Shown here: piece by piece, positions 51,811 through 60,301 of the stretch | How the letters are laid out: each line of letters opens with the position of its first letter | How positions within the stretch are numbered: the stretch's first letter is position 1 | From: Palsa-504 sp963739615 | Lineage (GTDB): Bacteria; Actinomycetota; Actinomycetes; Streptosporangiales; Streptosporangiaceae | Assembly: GCA_963739615.1 (NCBI GenBank) | Contig: CAVUBD010000027.1 | Location: 1 to 64,000 of the forward strand | Length of the DNA: 64,000 bases | Direction of reading: 5' to 3' | The notes under the pieces: model-generated | The model's database searches: none | The model's input: only the letters and a program-made list of their open reading frames with translations | Told to the model about the DNA's origin: nothing | Translations under genes and position numbers: made by a program

Positions 51811-52038
51811 TTAACCGTCGAAGTCGCCGTCCTTTGCGCCGCCCACGAAGGCGGCCCACTCGCCAGGGGTGAACACCAGAGCCGGTCCCGCCGGATGCCT
51901 GGAGTTGCGGACCGCTACCTGGCCGTCCGGCAGGTGCGCGATCTCCACGCAATTGCCGCCCTGCGGGCCGCTCCTGCCGCTCTTGCGCCACGTCACCACG
52001 GGCAGGTCAGCGGCGGGCATTCCGTTACGGATGCGCAT
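51811..52038 (-). CDS. DUF397-domain protein, second copy
   Basis: 75 residues (VTWRKSGRSGPQGGNCVEIA, VAVRNSRHPAGPALVF, WAAFVGGAKDGDFDG). It lies three bases downstream of the second XRE gene on the minus strand. It faces the first DUF397 gene tail to tail, only 132 bases apart. Confidence 0.93.
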   Translation of the reverse strand: MRIRNGMPAADLPVVTWRKSGRSGPQGGNCVEIAHLPDGQVAVRNSRHPAGPALVFTPGEWAAFVGGAKDGDFDG

Positions 52039-52041
52039 TGA

Positions 52042-52893
52042 CTAATCCTCCAGCTCGCTGATGATCGTGGTGATGATGTGCGGCGTTTCGCTGGGCTTGG
52101 CGCTCACGATGCTGAGCCGCTCCATGGCCAGCAGATAGCGGTCCACGTCGGCTTTCTTGTCGAAGTAGAGAGCGCTGGTGAGATGTTCGAGGTAGGCGAT
52201 GTCTGGCAGGTCCGGCTCACTGAAACGCAGGATGGAGAAGCCGCCAGGTGCCGCGTGGCCGCCCATGCCGAACGGCACGATCTGCAAGGTGAGGTTCTGC
52301 CTGCTGCTGAGGCTGAGCAGGTAGCGGAGCTGGTCGCGCAGGATCTCGGTGCTTCCGATCGGCCGCCGCAGCGCGGTCTCCTCGACGATCGCCCAGAGCC
52401 TGAGCCGTCCCTCGGTGAACCGGCGCTGCCGCTCCTTGCGCAGGATGACGTGCCGCTCCGCCTCGCCGATCGGGATGTCGCCCACGGCGAGTACCGCGGC
52501 GGCGTACTGGTGCGTCTGCAGCAGCCCCGGAATGAACTGCGGCTCGTAGATGCGGATCGACGTCGCGGCCTCTTCCATCCCGACGTAGGACTGGAACCAG
52601 TCGGGCAGGATGTCGTTATACCTGTGCCACCAGCCCGGGCGGTTGGCCTGCTCGGCCAGGTTGAGCAACTGCTCTCGCTCGACCGGGCCGACGCCGTAGT
52701 AGGTCAGCAGATCGAGCACGTCGATCTCGCGGATAGCGTTCCGGCCGAGCTCGATACGGCTGATCTTGGACTCCGAACCGCGGATCGCGCGGGCCGCCGC
52801 CTGTGCGGTGATGCCGCGGCTGTCCCTGAGTCGCCGCAGCTGGGTGCCGAGCAGTATGCGCAGCACTGTTGGCCCCTCGGTGGGCTCTGGCAT
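52042..52893 (-). CDS. XRE-family regulator with DUF5753 domain, second copy
   Basis: 283 residues from ATG 52893 (GGGAGG upstream). HTH: LGTQLRRLRDSRGITAQAAA, then IRGSESKISRIELGRN. The DUF5753 region is YVGMEEAATSIRIYEPQFIP, GLLQTHQYAAAVLAVGD and NLTLQIVPFGMGGHAAPG. The paralogue at 50559 shares the architecture but is clearly diverged. With its DUF397 gene it forms the mirror image of the first pair. The open frame upstream (to 53082) is not conserved-looking. Confidence 0.93.
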   Translation of the reverse strand: MPEPTEGPTVLRILLGTQLRRLRDSRGITAQAAARAIRGSESKISRIELGRNAIREIDVLDLLTYYGVGPVEREQLLNLAEQANRPGWWHRYNDILPDWFQSYVGMEEAATSIRIYEPQFIPGLLQTHQYAAAVLAVGDIPIGEAERHVILRKERQRRFTEGRLRLWAIVEETALRRPIGSTEILRDQLRYLLSLSSRQNLTLQIVPFGMGGHAAPGGFSILRFSEPDLPDIAYLEHLTSALYFDKKADVDRYLLAMERLSIVSAKPSETPHIITTIISELED

Positions 52894-53268
52894 GCCGCCT
52901 CCCGGATTTCCGCCGCGCCACGGAATTGTGTCGCGCAATTGCATGGCAATGCGTTGCCATCTAGCTTCGGTAAACGCCATGGTATCCCATATGGGATTGC
53001 ATGCCACCCCCCAAGATTGGCGGTTCGGCCATCGCGACTTGGACACTTCTGTCTCAGGACACTTCTGTCTGCCTCGGATCATTAATGACCGCCAAGATCA
53101 TGTTGATTGGTGGCAGCGTGGGACTCCCCGGCTCAGCGCGAGATCGGCGTGCAGGGATCCGCGGCCCTGTGGTCTGCGGTTTCTCTCGCCAGGACGTCCC
53201 GGAGACGGGCGTGGACCCCGGCGGTGGCGCCTGGTCGGCCCCCACCATAAGCCACTCAGGGCGCGCGG

Positions 53269-53480
53269 ATGAAAACGAGAGGAAACCCGGCGTTGACGAG
53301 CCGTGATGGCCCCGAGGCAGCCGACGACTGGCGGAAGACATTCCGACCAGACATTCCGAGTCCGGCGCGCATTTACGATTATCTGCTGGGCGGGAAGGAT
53401 AATTACCCGGCCGACAGGCAGGCCGGAAACGAGATAGCGGCGTATTTGCCCAATATTCGCCAGGCATTCGGGTGGAACCG
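53269..53480 (+). pseudogene. Methyltransf_19 N-terminal fragment
   Basis: The frame ends in IPSPARIYDYLLGGKDNYPA, then DRQAGNEIAAYLPNIRQAFG and WNRTA, the N-terminal signature of the Methyltransf_19 family. The SAM-binding core is missing, replaced directly by the 3' end of the trypsin-like gene on the other strand. Confidence 0.8.
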
Positions 53481-53533
53481 CACAGCCCTAGCCTCCGACC
53501 CAGCCCCAGCCGACCCGTCCGGCCCGGCAGCGG

Positions 53534-54451
53534 TCAGCCGCCGGCCACCGCGGCCTTGTAGATGGCCGCAACGTCCGAGCCGAACACCGCGGAGTAGGAG
53601 ACCTGGGGGTTATCGCCGCCTTGCTCGTATCCGCCGATGACCCCGATCACCGTGCCCTGCCCGGTCGTGAAGTCAACCTTGCTGAGGAAAGGCCCGCCGC
53701 TCGTCCCGTCCGTATACCCGCCGCAGTCGAACTCGAGCTGGTCAGTCATCGGTTCCTTGAGCCAGTTCTGGCAGGTGACCGGCTGGTTGGACGAGTCCGG
53801 ATAGCCGATGACCTCAACCAGCTGACGGGTGGCCGGGGTACCGGTGGCGAGCTCTTCCGCGCCGGTCACATCCTCGACCGGAGCGGTCGCGCCGGGCTTG
53901 CTGACCTTGAGGATGGCGACGTCGTCATCGGGATTACCTGACGAACTCCACGCATGGTCGACGTAGACCTTGGTCACGGTCCACACCCCGTAGGGGGCCG
54001 CGCCATTGTTGTACCCGGGGACGAAGGCGACGGTGCCGGAGGTGCCGGTAACGCAGTGCGCGGCGGTGATCACGAGATCGCCATGCGGGCTGTTGATCAC
54101 GCTCGCCGTGCAGAAGTGCTGACTAAGCTTGCCCGCCGATGTCGCGAACAATGCCCCGACGGCGGGGGTGCCGTCGAAGGCCTGCCCGTTGCGTGACGTC
54201 GACCCCAGGTACCGTACGGTCCGGACAAAGCTGGTGGCGAGATCGCCGGCCGCGCCGCTGGCCGGGGTGACCGTGATGAGCGCACCAAGGGCAAGGGTGC
54301 TGATGACCGCCATCCTGACCGGTGGCCGGGAGAACCAGCGTGCCCAGCCGGGCCGGCTGTTATCGTCCGCAGGCGCTGCCTCCTCGTCATCGCGGGCGCC
54401 CGGGTGACGCCGGCCTCGCCGCCCCGCTCGAATCAGCACCCTGCCGGTCAC
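53534..54451 (-). CDS. Secreted trypsin-like serine protease
   Basis: About 305 residues. A long Arg/Asp-rich N-terminus precedes a signal-type helix (MAVISTLALGALITVTPASG). The chymotrypsin-fold triad is VITAAHCVTG (His), DDDVAILKV (Asp) and GGYTDGTSGGPFLSKVDF (Ser). The protein is probably exported and acts outside the cell. Unlike the STAND-linked trypsin at 14007 it is a stand-alone protease. The start is uncertain: GTG 54451 is used, and ATG 54514 is in frame. Confidence 0.85.
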   Translation of the reverse strand: MTGRVLIRAGRRGRRHPGARDDEEAAPADDNSRPGWARWFSRPPVRMAVISTLALGALITVTPASGAAGDLATSFVRTVRYLGSTSRNGQAFDGTPAVGALFATSAGKLSQHFCTASVINSPHGDLVITAAHCVTGTSGTVAFVPGYNNGAAPYGVWTVTKVYVDHAWSSSGNPDDDVAILKVSKPGATAPVEDVTGAEELATGTPATRQLVEVIGYPDSSNQPVTCQNWLKEPMTDQLEFDCGGYTDGTSGGPFLSKVDFTTGQGTVIGVIGGYEQGGDNPQVSYSAVFGSDVAAIYKAAVAGG

Positions 54452-54514
54452 CAGCCTTTTGTCCGCAATTCTGTGGTTATGAGTGCAACTTCGATACTCA
54501 ATTGTGATAGACAA

Positions 54515-54771
54515 GGGGTGACTGTACCAGAGGGAAACGCTCCGAAGTTGGTCAGAAGTCGCTGCTGTGAGCTGGGGATTCCCTGTGAGCGGGCTGTACG
54601 GCGACCGCGAGGCGCGGCTAATGCCCGACTGGTCCCCTTATCCTTGACCGGGCATTTGTTACTTTCGGGTAATAATTGGTGATCATTAGTCACCGAGACC
54701 TGGCGCGACCCGTCGCACCCGTCCGAGTTGCCAAGATCACATAGAGCGATGACCTTCGCGGTCGCCCCAGC
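54515..54771. other. Intergenic region
   Basis: About 255 bases, less GC-rich than the flanks, between the protease start and the end of the aldo/keto reductase. No gene is supported. It probably carries the protease promoter. Confidence 0.35.
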
Positions 54772-55761
54772 TCACCAGCGGTCGTGAACTTCGGCCCGGA
54801 AGTACTTGTCATACAGGCCCTCGATCGCGTCGAGCTCAGCCTGCGACAGTGACGGCAGGCCCGCGGCCTCGGCGTTCTGCCGGGCCTGATCGGTGCTGCG
54901 CGCTCCGGGAATCACCGTGGTCACTCCCGGCTGCTGGACCACCCAGCGAAGGGCCCATTGAGCCGGGGACCCGCCCGAACGGGCGCCGGTGATCGCGGCG
55001 AACTCCCTGGCGGCCTCCACGCCGGTCTCGAAGTCGACACCCGAGAAGGTCTCCCCGACGTCGAAGGCCTCGCCGCGGGCGTTGTAGCTGCGGTGGTCGT
55101 CGGCGGCGAACGTCGTTTCCGGTGTGTACCGGCCGGACAGCAGCCCCGACGCGAGCGGGACCCGGGCGATGATGCCCACGCCCGCCGCCGCGGCGGCCGG
55201 CAGCACCCGATCGAGCGGCTTGCGCCGGAAGGCGTTGAGGATGATCTGCACGCTCGCGATACCCGGGCGTGCGATCGCGGCCAGGGCCTGCTCGCACGTC
55301 TCGACGCTCACCCCGTAGGCGGCGATCCGCTCCTCGGCGACCAGCGTGTCGAGCGCGTCGTAAACGGCGTCGGAAGAAAGAACCTTACTCGGCGGGCAGT
55401 GCAGTTGCACCAGGTCAAGCAGGTCGGTGCCGAGGTTGACCCGCGACCGGTCGGTCCAGGCGCGGAAGTTCTCCGGCGTGTAGTTCTCTTCTTCCTGCGC
55501 TACCCGGCGGCCCATCTTGGTCGCGACCGTGATCCCCTGCCCGGCGTTGCCGGCCAGGAAGCGCCCGATGATCCGCTCGCTGCGGCCGTCGCCGTAGACG
55601 TCAGCCGTGTCGAAGAACGTGACCCCGGACTCGACCGCCGCCCGCAGCACCTCCATCGCGTCGGCCTCGGACACGTCTCCCCAGTCTGCGCCGAGCTGCC
55701 ATGTGCCGAGCCCGACGACCGAGACCGGCCTGCCTGTCCTGCCGAGAACCCGCTGCTCCAT
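54772..55761 (-). CDS. Aldo/keto reductase
   Basis: 329 residues. N-terminal MEQRVLGRTGRPVSVVGLGT. Catalytic Asp and Tyr lie in FFDTADVYGDGRSE, Lys in ITVATKMGRR and His in LVQLHCPP. A C-terminal NADP-binding part follows (TTVIPGARSTDQARQNAEAA). An NADPH-dependent cytoplasmic carbonyl reductase with unknown substrate. It diverges from a quinone-oxidoreductase gene. Confidence 0.93.
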   Translation of the reverse strand: MEQRVLGRTGRPVSVVGLGTWQLGADWGDVSEADAMEVLRAAVESGVTFFDTADVYGDGRSERIIGRFLAGNAGQGITVATKMGRRVAQEEENYTPENFRAWTDRSRVNLGTDLLDLVQLHCPPSKVLSSDAVYDALDTLVAEERIAAYGVSVETCEQALAAIARPGIASVQIILNAFRRKPLDRVLPAAAAAGVGIIARVPLASGLLSGRYTPETTFAADDHRSYNARGEAFDVGETFSGVDFETGVEAAREFAAITGARSGGSPAQWALRWVVQQPGVTTVIPGARSTDQARQNAEAAGLPSLSQAELDAIEGLYDKYFRAEVHDRW

Positions 55762-55839
55762 GCTTGACGATCCTACTAAGGATGCCGCCCTGTTAAGGCT
55801 GCCCGCATCGGGCGATATCCAGCGAGCTACGCTGCACCT

Positions 55840-56809
55840 ATGAAAGCAGCCGTGTACTCAGGCACCGGTCCCGCCGCCGAAGTGCTGCGCGTCGAGGAGG
55901 TCGAACGGCCGCAGCCAGGCCCGGGCGAGGTCCTGGTCCGGGTGCGCGCCTCCGGGATCAACCCCACCGACTGCAAAGCTCGTTCGGGTGCGGTCCCGCG
56001 TCCCATCGACGGTTTCCAGATCCCGCACCAAGATGGCGCGGGCGTGATCGAGGCGGCCGGTCCCGGCGTGAATCCGGGCCGGGCCGGCGAGCGGGTCTGG
56101 ATGTGGCTCGCGGCGGCCGGACGGCGGTGGGGGACTGCCGCCGAGTACACCGTGGTCCCCGAGCGGCAGGCGACGCCGCTGCCGGACGGTGTTCTCGTTC
56201 GAGATGGGGGCTTGTCTCGGTGTCCCGGCCATGACCGCTCATTACTGCCTGCTCTCGGACGGGCGGGTGAACGGCCAGACCGTACTTGTGGCCGGAGGAG
56301 CCGGGTCCGTAGGTCATTTTTCTATTGAACTGGCCAAACGGGCCGGGGCGCGCGTGGTCACCACCGTGAGCAACGCCGAGAAGGCGGCGCTCGCCGAGAA
56401 AGCAGGCGCGGACCTGGTAGTCAACTACCGCTCGCCCGACGTGGTCCAGCAGATCAAGGCGTTCGCCCCGTCCGTCGACCGGGTGATAGAACTGGCCCTC
56501 GGCGCCAACCTCGCCGTCGACCTCGCGCTAGCCAGGCCGCTGACGACGATCGTCACCTACGCGGCTGAGGCTAAGGATCCCGGGCTGCCGGTGCGGGCCT
56601 GCATGTCGGCCAACATCATCGTGAAGTTCGTCTTGCTGTACGGGATATCGTCGGCAGCGCTTGATCATGCGGCCGCCGACATCACCGCCGCGCTCGCAGC
56701 GGGCGACCTTAGCCCGCTGCCCGTGCACAAGTTCTCGCTAGACGACATCGTCGCCGCGCATGAGGCAGCCGAGAGCGGTGTTACCGGCAAGGTCGTCGTT
56801 ATCCCGTAA
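55840..56809 (+). pseudogene. Zinc-type alcohol dehydrogenase/quinone oxidoreductase, frameshifted
   Basis: The first frame starts MKAAVYSGTGPAAEVLRVEE and runs through GEVLVRVRASGINPTDCKAR to ATPLPDGV at about 56183. The reading then continues in another frame (FSFEMGACLGVPAMTAHYCL, then VNGQTVLVAGGAGSVGHFSI) to the end VTGKVVVIP at 56809. All parts of a QOR-type NADPH:quinone reductase are present, without catalytic zinc ligands. A single-base error or mutation near 56183 splits it. Confidence 0.9.
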
Positions 56810-56844
56810 CCGTGGGGCGCGCGGGCGGGGTCGCGCGCCGGAGG

Positions 56845-57078
56845 CTACTTCTTCGGGAAGACCCCGGTGTGCTTGGTCCCGCCCCAGAAGACCTGCGTGC
56901 CGATCCGGTCGCGCCGGCCGCTGCCGTCGCACCGGCGGCAGCGCCGGTAAGAGCCCTTGTAGATGCCGCCGAAGTGCCTGCCAGACATATTGCAGGTGGG
57001 GCACTTCTTGAGCGGGTGAATGCGCGTCGAGACGATGTAGCTGACGGCAAGAATGACAATAACAACTACGGCTATCAT
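56845..57078 (-). CDS. Small membrane protein with DnaJ-type zinc-ribbon motif
   Basis: 77 residues. One N-terminal membrane helix (AVVVIVILAVSYIVSTRI), then two Cys pairs in KKCPTCNMSGRHFGG and YRRCRRCDGSGRRDR. These resemble the CxxCxGxG zinc-ribbon units of DnaJ. It ends with FWGGTKHTGVFPKK. Function unknown. Such proteins are common in actinobacteria. Confidence 0.75.
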   Translation of the reverse strand: MIAVVVIVILAVSYIVSTRIHPLKKCPTCNMSGRHFGGIYKGSYRRCRRCDGSGRRDRIGTQVFWGGTKHTGVFPKK

Positions 57079-57363
57079 GCTTGATACTCCTAACTGACCC
57101 GCACGAGGAAACCGCCCGTAGCCCTGTGCCGCCTTACACGCGGGCCGGGTAGTGCGATCCCAGCGCGAGTTTGACCACCGCCGTCCGCACGCGGGTGGAT
57201 CTCACCCAAAGTGCCGACTCACTAACACAGAGTAAATCACCCCGGCTTTGATATGTGAAGAATTTTGCCATGGTAGATCGCGTAATGTGCCCCGGTCACC
57301 TTATTTTGCCCAGTCGCCGCAGTCAGCTCTGGCACCTTATGGGGACGTGCGCATCACTGGGCT
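57079..57363. other. Intergenic region
   Basis: About 285 bases between two minus-strand genes. A lower-GC part (57215-57300) may hold the promoter of the zinc-ribbon gene. No gene is supported. Confidence 0.35.
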
Positions 57364-58116
57364 TCAGCGGTACGCGCTAATGCCAAGCTTCACCGCGAGA
57401 CCGATGCCGCACAGGCCGACGAAGACACGGAACACCCCGGCGGGCACCCGGCGGGCAATCTTGGGTCCGATCCAGCCGCCAATGAGAAAGCCCGCGGCAA
57501 GCGGAACCGCAAAGGTCCACCTGACGTCGCCGAACAACGCGAAGCACGCGGCGGCCATGGCATTCGCCATGCCGGAGACGGCGTTCTTCACCGCGTTGAC
57601 CTTGATCAGGGATTCCTCGATCATCATGCTGAGCACCACGAGCAGCATGACGCCCGCGGCAGCACCGAAATATCCGACGTACATCGCGACCGCGAAGAGC
57701 GCGATGCGGTGAGCCAGTCGCGGCCGTTCGCCCGCCGTCGGTGCCAGGTTCCTGATCCTGGGCTGCGCGAGGAGGACCAACGACGCGCCGCCGATCAGCA
57801 CGGGTACGACGAAGGTGAAAGTGCTCGCCGGGGTCACGAGCAGCACCGCGGCCCCCGCCGCGCCGCCGAGCGCCGTGATGGCGCCAAGACGGAGCACCCG
57901 ACGGCCTTGCCCGGCAAGCTCGGGCCTGGACCCGGCGACGGAACCGGCCCCGGTGAGGACGAGCGAGACGGTGTTGGTCATGTTGGCGCTGAGCGGTGGC
58001 ACCCCAAGCGCCAGCAGCACCGGGTAGCTGACCAGTGAGGCGATGCTCACCACCGTGCTGAAGATGCCGCCCAGAGTTCCGGCCGCTAGCAGCACGAGCA
58101 CCTCAGAGAATTTCAT
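57364..58116 (-). CDS. TauE/SafE-family sulfite/anion exporter
   Basis: 250 residues, seven or eight membrane helices. Family marks: GTLGGIFSTVVSIASLVSYP at the N-terminus, LSANMTNTVSLVLTGAGSVA, and YVGYFGAAAGVMLLVVLSMM in the second half, with a C-terminal IGPKIARRVPAGVFRVFVGL. It probably exports sulfite, sulfoacetate or related organosulfur anions. Confidence 0.92.
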   Translation of the reverse strand: MKFSEVLVLLAAGTLGGIFSTVVSIASLVSYPVLLALGVPPLSANMTNTVSLVLTGAGSVAGSRPELAGQGRRVLRLGAITALGGAAGAAVLLVTPASTFTFVVPVLIGGASLVLLAQPRIRNLAPTAGERPRLAHRIALFAVAMYVGYFGAAAGVMLLVVLSMMIEESLIKVNAVKNAVSGMANAMAAACFALFGDVRWTFAVPLAAGFLIGGWIGPKIARRVPAGVFRVFVGLCGIGLAVKLGISAYR

Positions 58117-58227
58117 CCCAAGCCAGGATTGCGCAGCTAGGCCCGGCTACGCACCACCGGGCTCTCTCCGGCAGGTGTGATCCCCGTCGCATCGGGCGCC
58201 GAACACGGAGCGCGAAAGTATTTTGAG

Positions 58228-58242
58228 GTCAAATGATTTGAC
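58228..58242. promoter_or_regulatory. Palindromic operator upstream of the MarR gene
   Basis: GTCAAAT-G-ATTTGAC, perfect 7-base arms, 32 bases before the MarR start. It resembles the two GTCAAC-N4-GTTGAC sites in front of the ABC gene, so it is a likely autoregulatory site. Confidence 0.65.
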
Positions 58243-58273
58243 ATAGAAGTAGCTTAGGCCCAGACTAGGCCGC

Positions 58274-58888
58274 GTGGATGAGGGAGAAGCGGGGCCGCCC
58301 CGGGAAAACAGGACGCCACTTCGGGCTGGGGAACCGGCGGACGGGCCTGCGGGAACAGGTCATGCGCCGGTGGAGTGCGGGCCGGGACTCGGGCGCGGCG
58401 GCGCGGGGTGGTTCTGGGGGGACCCGGAGGACGGGATTCCCCGGGACGCGCCATTGCCTGCGCTGCTGCTGGCAGCGTCCAGGATCATGGGCGCGTTTTA
58501 TGCCTGGACGCTGACCGAGGCGGGGCTGCGGATCAGCCCGGCTGGGCTTGGCGTGCTGCGGGTGCTACTGGCCGGGGACGGGCTCAAGTCAAGTGACGTC
58601 GCGGCCCGGGGGTGGTCGTCGCCTGGAACGCTGACCTCGGTGGTGAACACGCTGGTGCGCGAAGGTTACGTCGAGCGCCGCAGCGATGCCGGCGACCGGC
58701 GGGTGGTCCGGTTGTTCGTGACGGACGAGGGGCGCCGCATCTGCGAGGACTACTACTCGCTGGCCGGACCGTCCTGGCGCGACGCCTTCGACTTCGTGAG
58801 CCCGGACGACGAGCCGGTCATCCGGAAGTTCTTCATCGACATGATCGGGCAATTCGGTGAGCTGACCAGGAAGGAGCGCGGCAAGTGA
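58274..58888 (+). CDS. MarR-family transcriptional regulator
   Basis: 204 residues from GTG 58274. A Gly/Pro-rich tail of about 60 residues precedes the winged helix: ISPAGLGVLRVLLAGDGLKS, SDVAARGWSSPGTLTSVVNT, LVREGYVERRSDAGDRRVVR and LFVTDEGRRICEDYYSLAG. It likely represses itself and the ABC ATPase gene 85 bases downstream. Matching palindromes lie in front of both genes. The inducer is unknown; such pairs often control drug efflux. Confidence 0.92.
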   Translation: MDEGEAGPPRENRTPLRAGEPADGPAGTGHAPVECGPGLGRGGAGWFWGDPEDGIPRDAPLPALLLAASRIMGAFYAWTLTEAGLRISPAGLGVLRVLLAGDGLKSSDVAARGWSSPGTLTSVVNTLVREGYVERRSDAGDRRVVRLFVTDEGRRICEDYYSLAGPSWRDAFDFVSPDDEPVIRKFFIDMIGQFGELTRKERGK

Positions 58889-58927
58889 CGCAGGACGTCG
58901 GGTTGTCGTGGTACGGAAAACGGAGGT

Positions 58928-58970
58928 GTCAACCAAAGTTGACAATGGCATTTCGTCAACATAGGTTGAC
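58928..58970. promoter_or_regulatory. Twin GTCAAC-N4-GTTGAC operators
   Basis: Two perfect palindromes, 58928-58943 (spacer CAAA) and 58955-58970 (spacer ATAG), have centres 27 bases apart. The second ends three bases before the ATG of the ABC ATPase gene. These are probable MarR-dimer sites blocking transcription or translation start. Confidence 0.8.
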
Positions 58971-58973
58971 ATC

Positions 58974-59834
58974 ATGACCGGTGCGGCCGGGCTCGCGATA
59001 CGCGCAGAAGACTTGCGCAAGACCTACAAGTCGTCTCGCGGGGACGTGCCGGCGGTACGCGGCATCGACCTCACTGTCGCATCGGGTCAGTTCTTCGGGC
59101 TGCTCGGGCCGAACGGCGCAGGCAAGTCCACCACGATCGGCATGCTCACCACGCTGGTCCTGCCGACCGGCGGCCATGCATGGGTGGCTGGCCTCGACGT
59201 GGTCGCCGACCCGGTCGGGGTGAAGCGCAGGATCGGCGTGGTGACGCAGAACAACACGCTGGACATGCAGCTGACCGTGGCGGAGAACCTGGAGTTCCGC
59301 AGCAGGTTCTTCGGTCTCGGGCTGCGCGAGGCATCACGCCGCGCCACCCAGCTGCTTGAGGTGTTCGGGCTCGCGGACAGGCGCAAGGCGATGTCCACGG
59401 ACCTGTCAGGCGGGCAGGCGAAACGGCTCCTGATCGCGCGTGCCCTCGTACACCGGCCGGACGTGCTGTTCCTCGACGAGCCGACGGCGGGCCTTGACCC
59501 GCAGACCAGGGTGAACCTGTGGGACATCCTGCGCGTGCTGCACGGCGAAGGGCAGACCATCTTGCTGACCACTCATTACATGGAGGAAGCCGAGGCGCTG
59601 TGCGAGCAGGTCGCCGTGATCGATCACGGCGAAGTTCTCGCCTCGGGCACCGTTAACGAGCTGAAGGACGGCGCGGGCGCGGAGACGGTGATCACGGTCA
59701 GGTATGAGGACCCGGTCCCCAACGGCGTCGCGGCGCGGGCCGGACTGGCCGATCGCCCCGGCGTCAGCAAAGTGGAAAGCGACGGCGACTACTACCTGGG
59801 TACCCGCACCTTCACCAGGCGGGTCCTCAACTAG
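58974..59834 (+). CDS. ABC transporter ATP-binding protein (DrrA-like), C-terminus shortened
   Basis: 286 residues. Walker A is GLLGPNGAGKSTTIGMLTTL, the Q-loop VVTQNNTLDMQLTV, the signature LSGGQAKRLLIARAL, Walker B VLFLDEPTAGLDPQ and the H-loop LLTTHYMEEAEAL. It is of the DrrA/CcmA drug-efflux type. These proteins normally have about 310-340 residues and are followed by a DrrB-like permease gene. Here the C-terminal domain breaks off after DGDYYLGTRTF and no permease follows. The system looks truncated by a deletion that joined it to the infC region. Confidence 0.9.
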   Translation: MTGAAGLAIRAEDLRKTYKSSRGDVPAVRGIDLTVASGQFFGLLGPNGAGKSTTIGMLTTLVLPTGGHAWVAGLDVVADPVGVKRRIGVVTQNNTLDMQLTVAENLEFRSRFFGLGLREASRRATQLLEVFGLADRRKAMSTDLSGGQAKRLLIARALVHRPDVLFLDEPTAGLDPQTRVNLWDILRVLHGEGQTILLTTHYMEEAEALCEQVAVIDHGEVLASGTVNELKDGAGAETVITVRYEDPVPNGVAARAGLADRPGVSKVESDGDYYLGTRTFTRRVLN

Positions 59835-59848
59835 CGGGCGGCCCGGAT

Positions 59849-59888
59849 CGCGGGCCGAAAGGGTCACCGGGGCCCCTTTCGGCCCGCG
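59849..59888. terminator. Strong GC hairpin after the ABC gene
   Basis: CGCGGGCCGAAAGGG pairs perfectly (15 bp) with CCCTTTCGGCCCGCG across a 10-base loop. There is no T-run. Its position 15 bases after the stop fits a transcription terminator. Confidence 0.7.
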
Positions 59889-60155
59889 GCGGGGGCCAGC
59901 CAGCGCTGTCCTGGCGGGAATACCGCTTTAGCGTCTAGTGCTGTTATTGTTGGTTGCCAACAGCCCGGTGGGTCACCGCCGGGCGCGCAAAGCGGAGGAC
60001 CACCTCCCACCCAGTCGGCCTGGTACACACCGAGGCAGGCGGGTCTGGCCAGAAGTTCTGGCCCGAGGACGTGCGTGAGCACGTCTGCGGGCCGGGTATC
60101 AGCTGGCACGGCGCAATCCCGTGGCCGTTAGCGGGACGGCGCCGTTGTTGTGGTC

Positions 60156-60188
60156 GCCCCGCGGAGCGCATCGCTCGCGGGGCTTTTC
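60156..60188 (+). terminator. Probable attenuator in the infC leader
   Basis: CCCCGCG (60157-60163) pairs with CGCGGGG (60176-60182) and is followed by CTTTTC, an intrinsic terminator 115 bases before infC. The preceding leader (about 59940-60155) contains other pairing blocks (GCCCGGTGGG...CGCCGGGC). This is the layout of an attenuated ribosomal-protein operon. The ligand or mechanism is not shown. Confidence 0.6.
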
Positions 60189-60301
60189 TCGTGCGCGGCG
60201 TCCGCCCTCTTAAGGCTGGCCCCGACGAGAAGACTCCACGGTGTATGGCACATGCCGCTGCCGGAAGCGCCGGCGGCGGAGGTGAGGCTCAAGGAGGTCA
60301 C

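Noticed and set aside
52894..53082. N-terminal extension of the second XRE gene
   Set aside because: The Met at 52893 has a good ribosome site and matches the family start. The upstream part has no conserved features.
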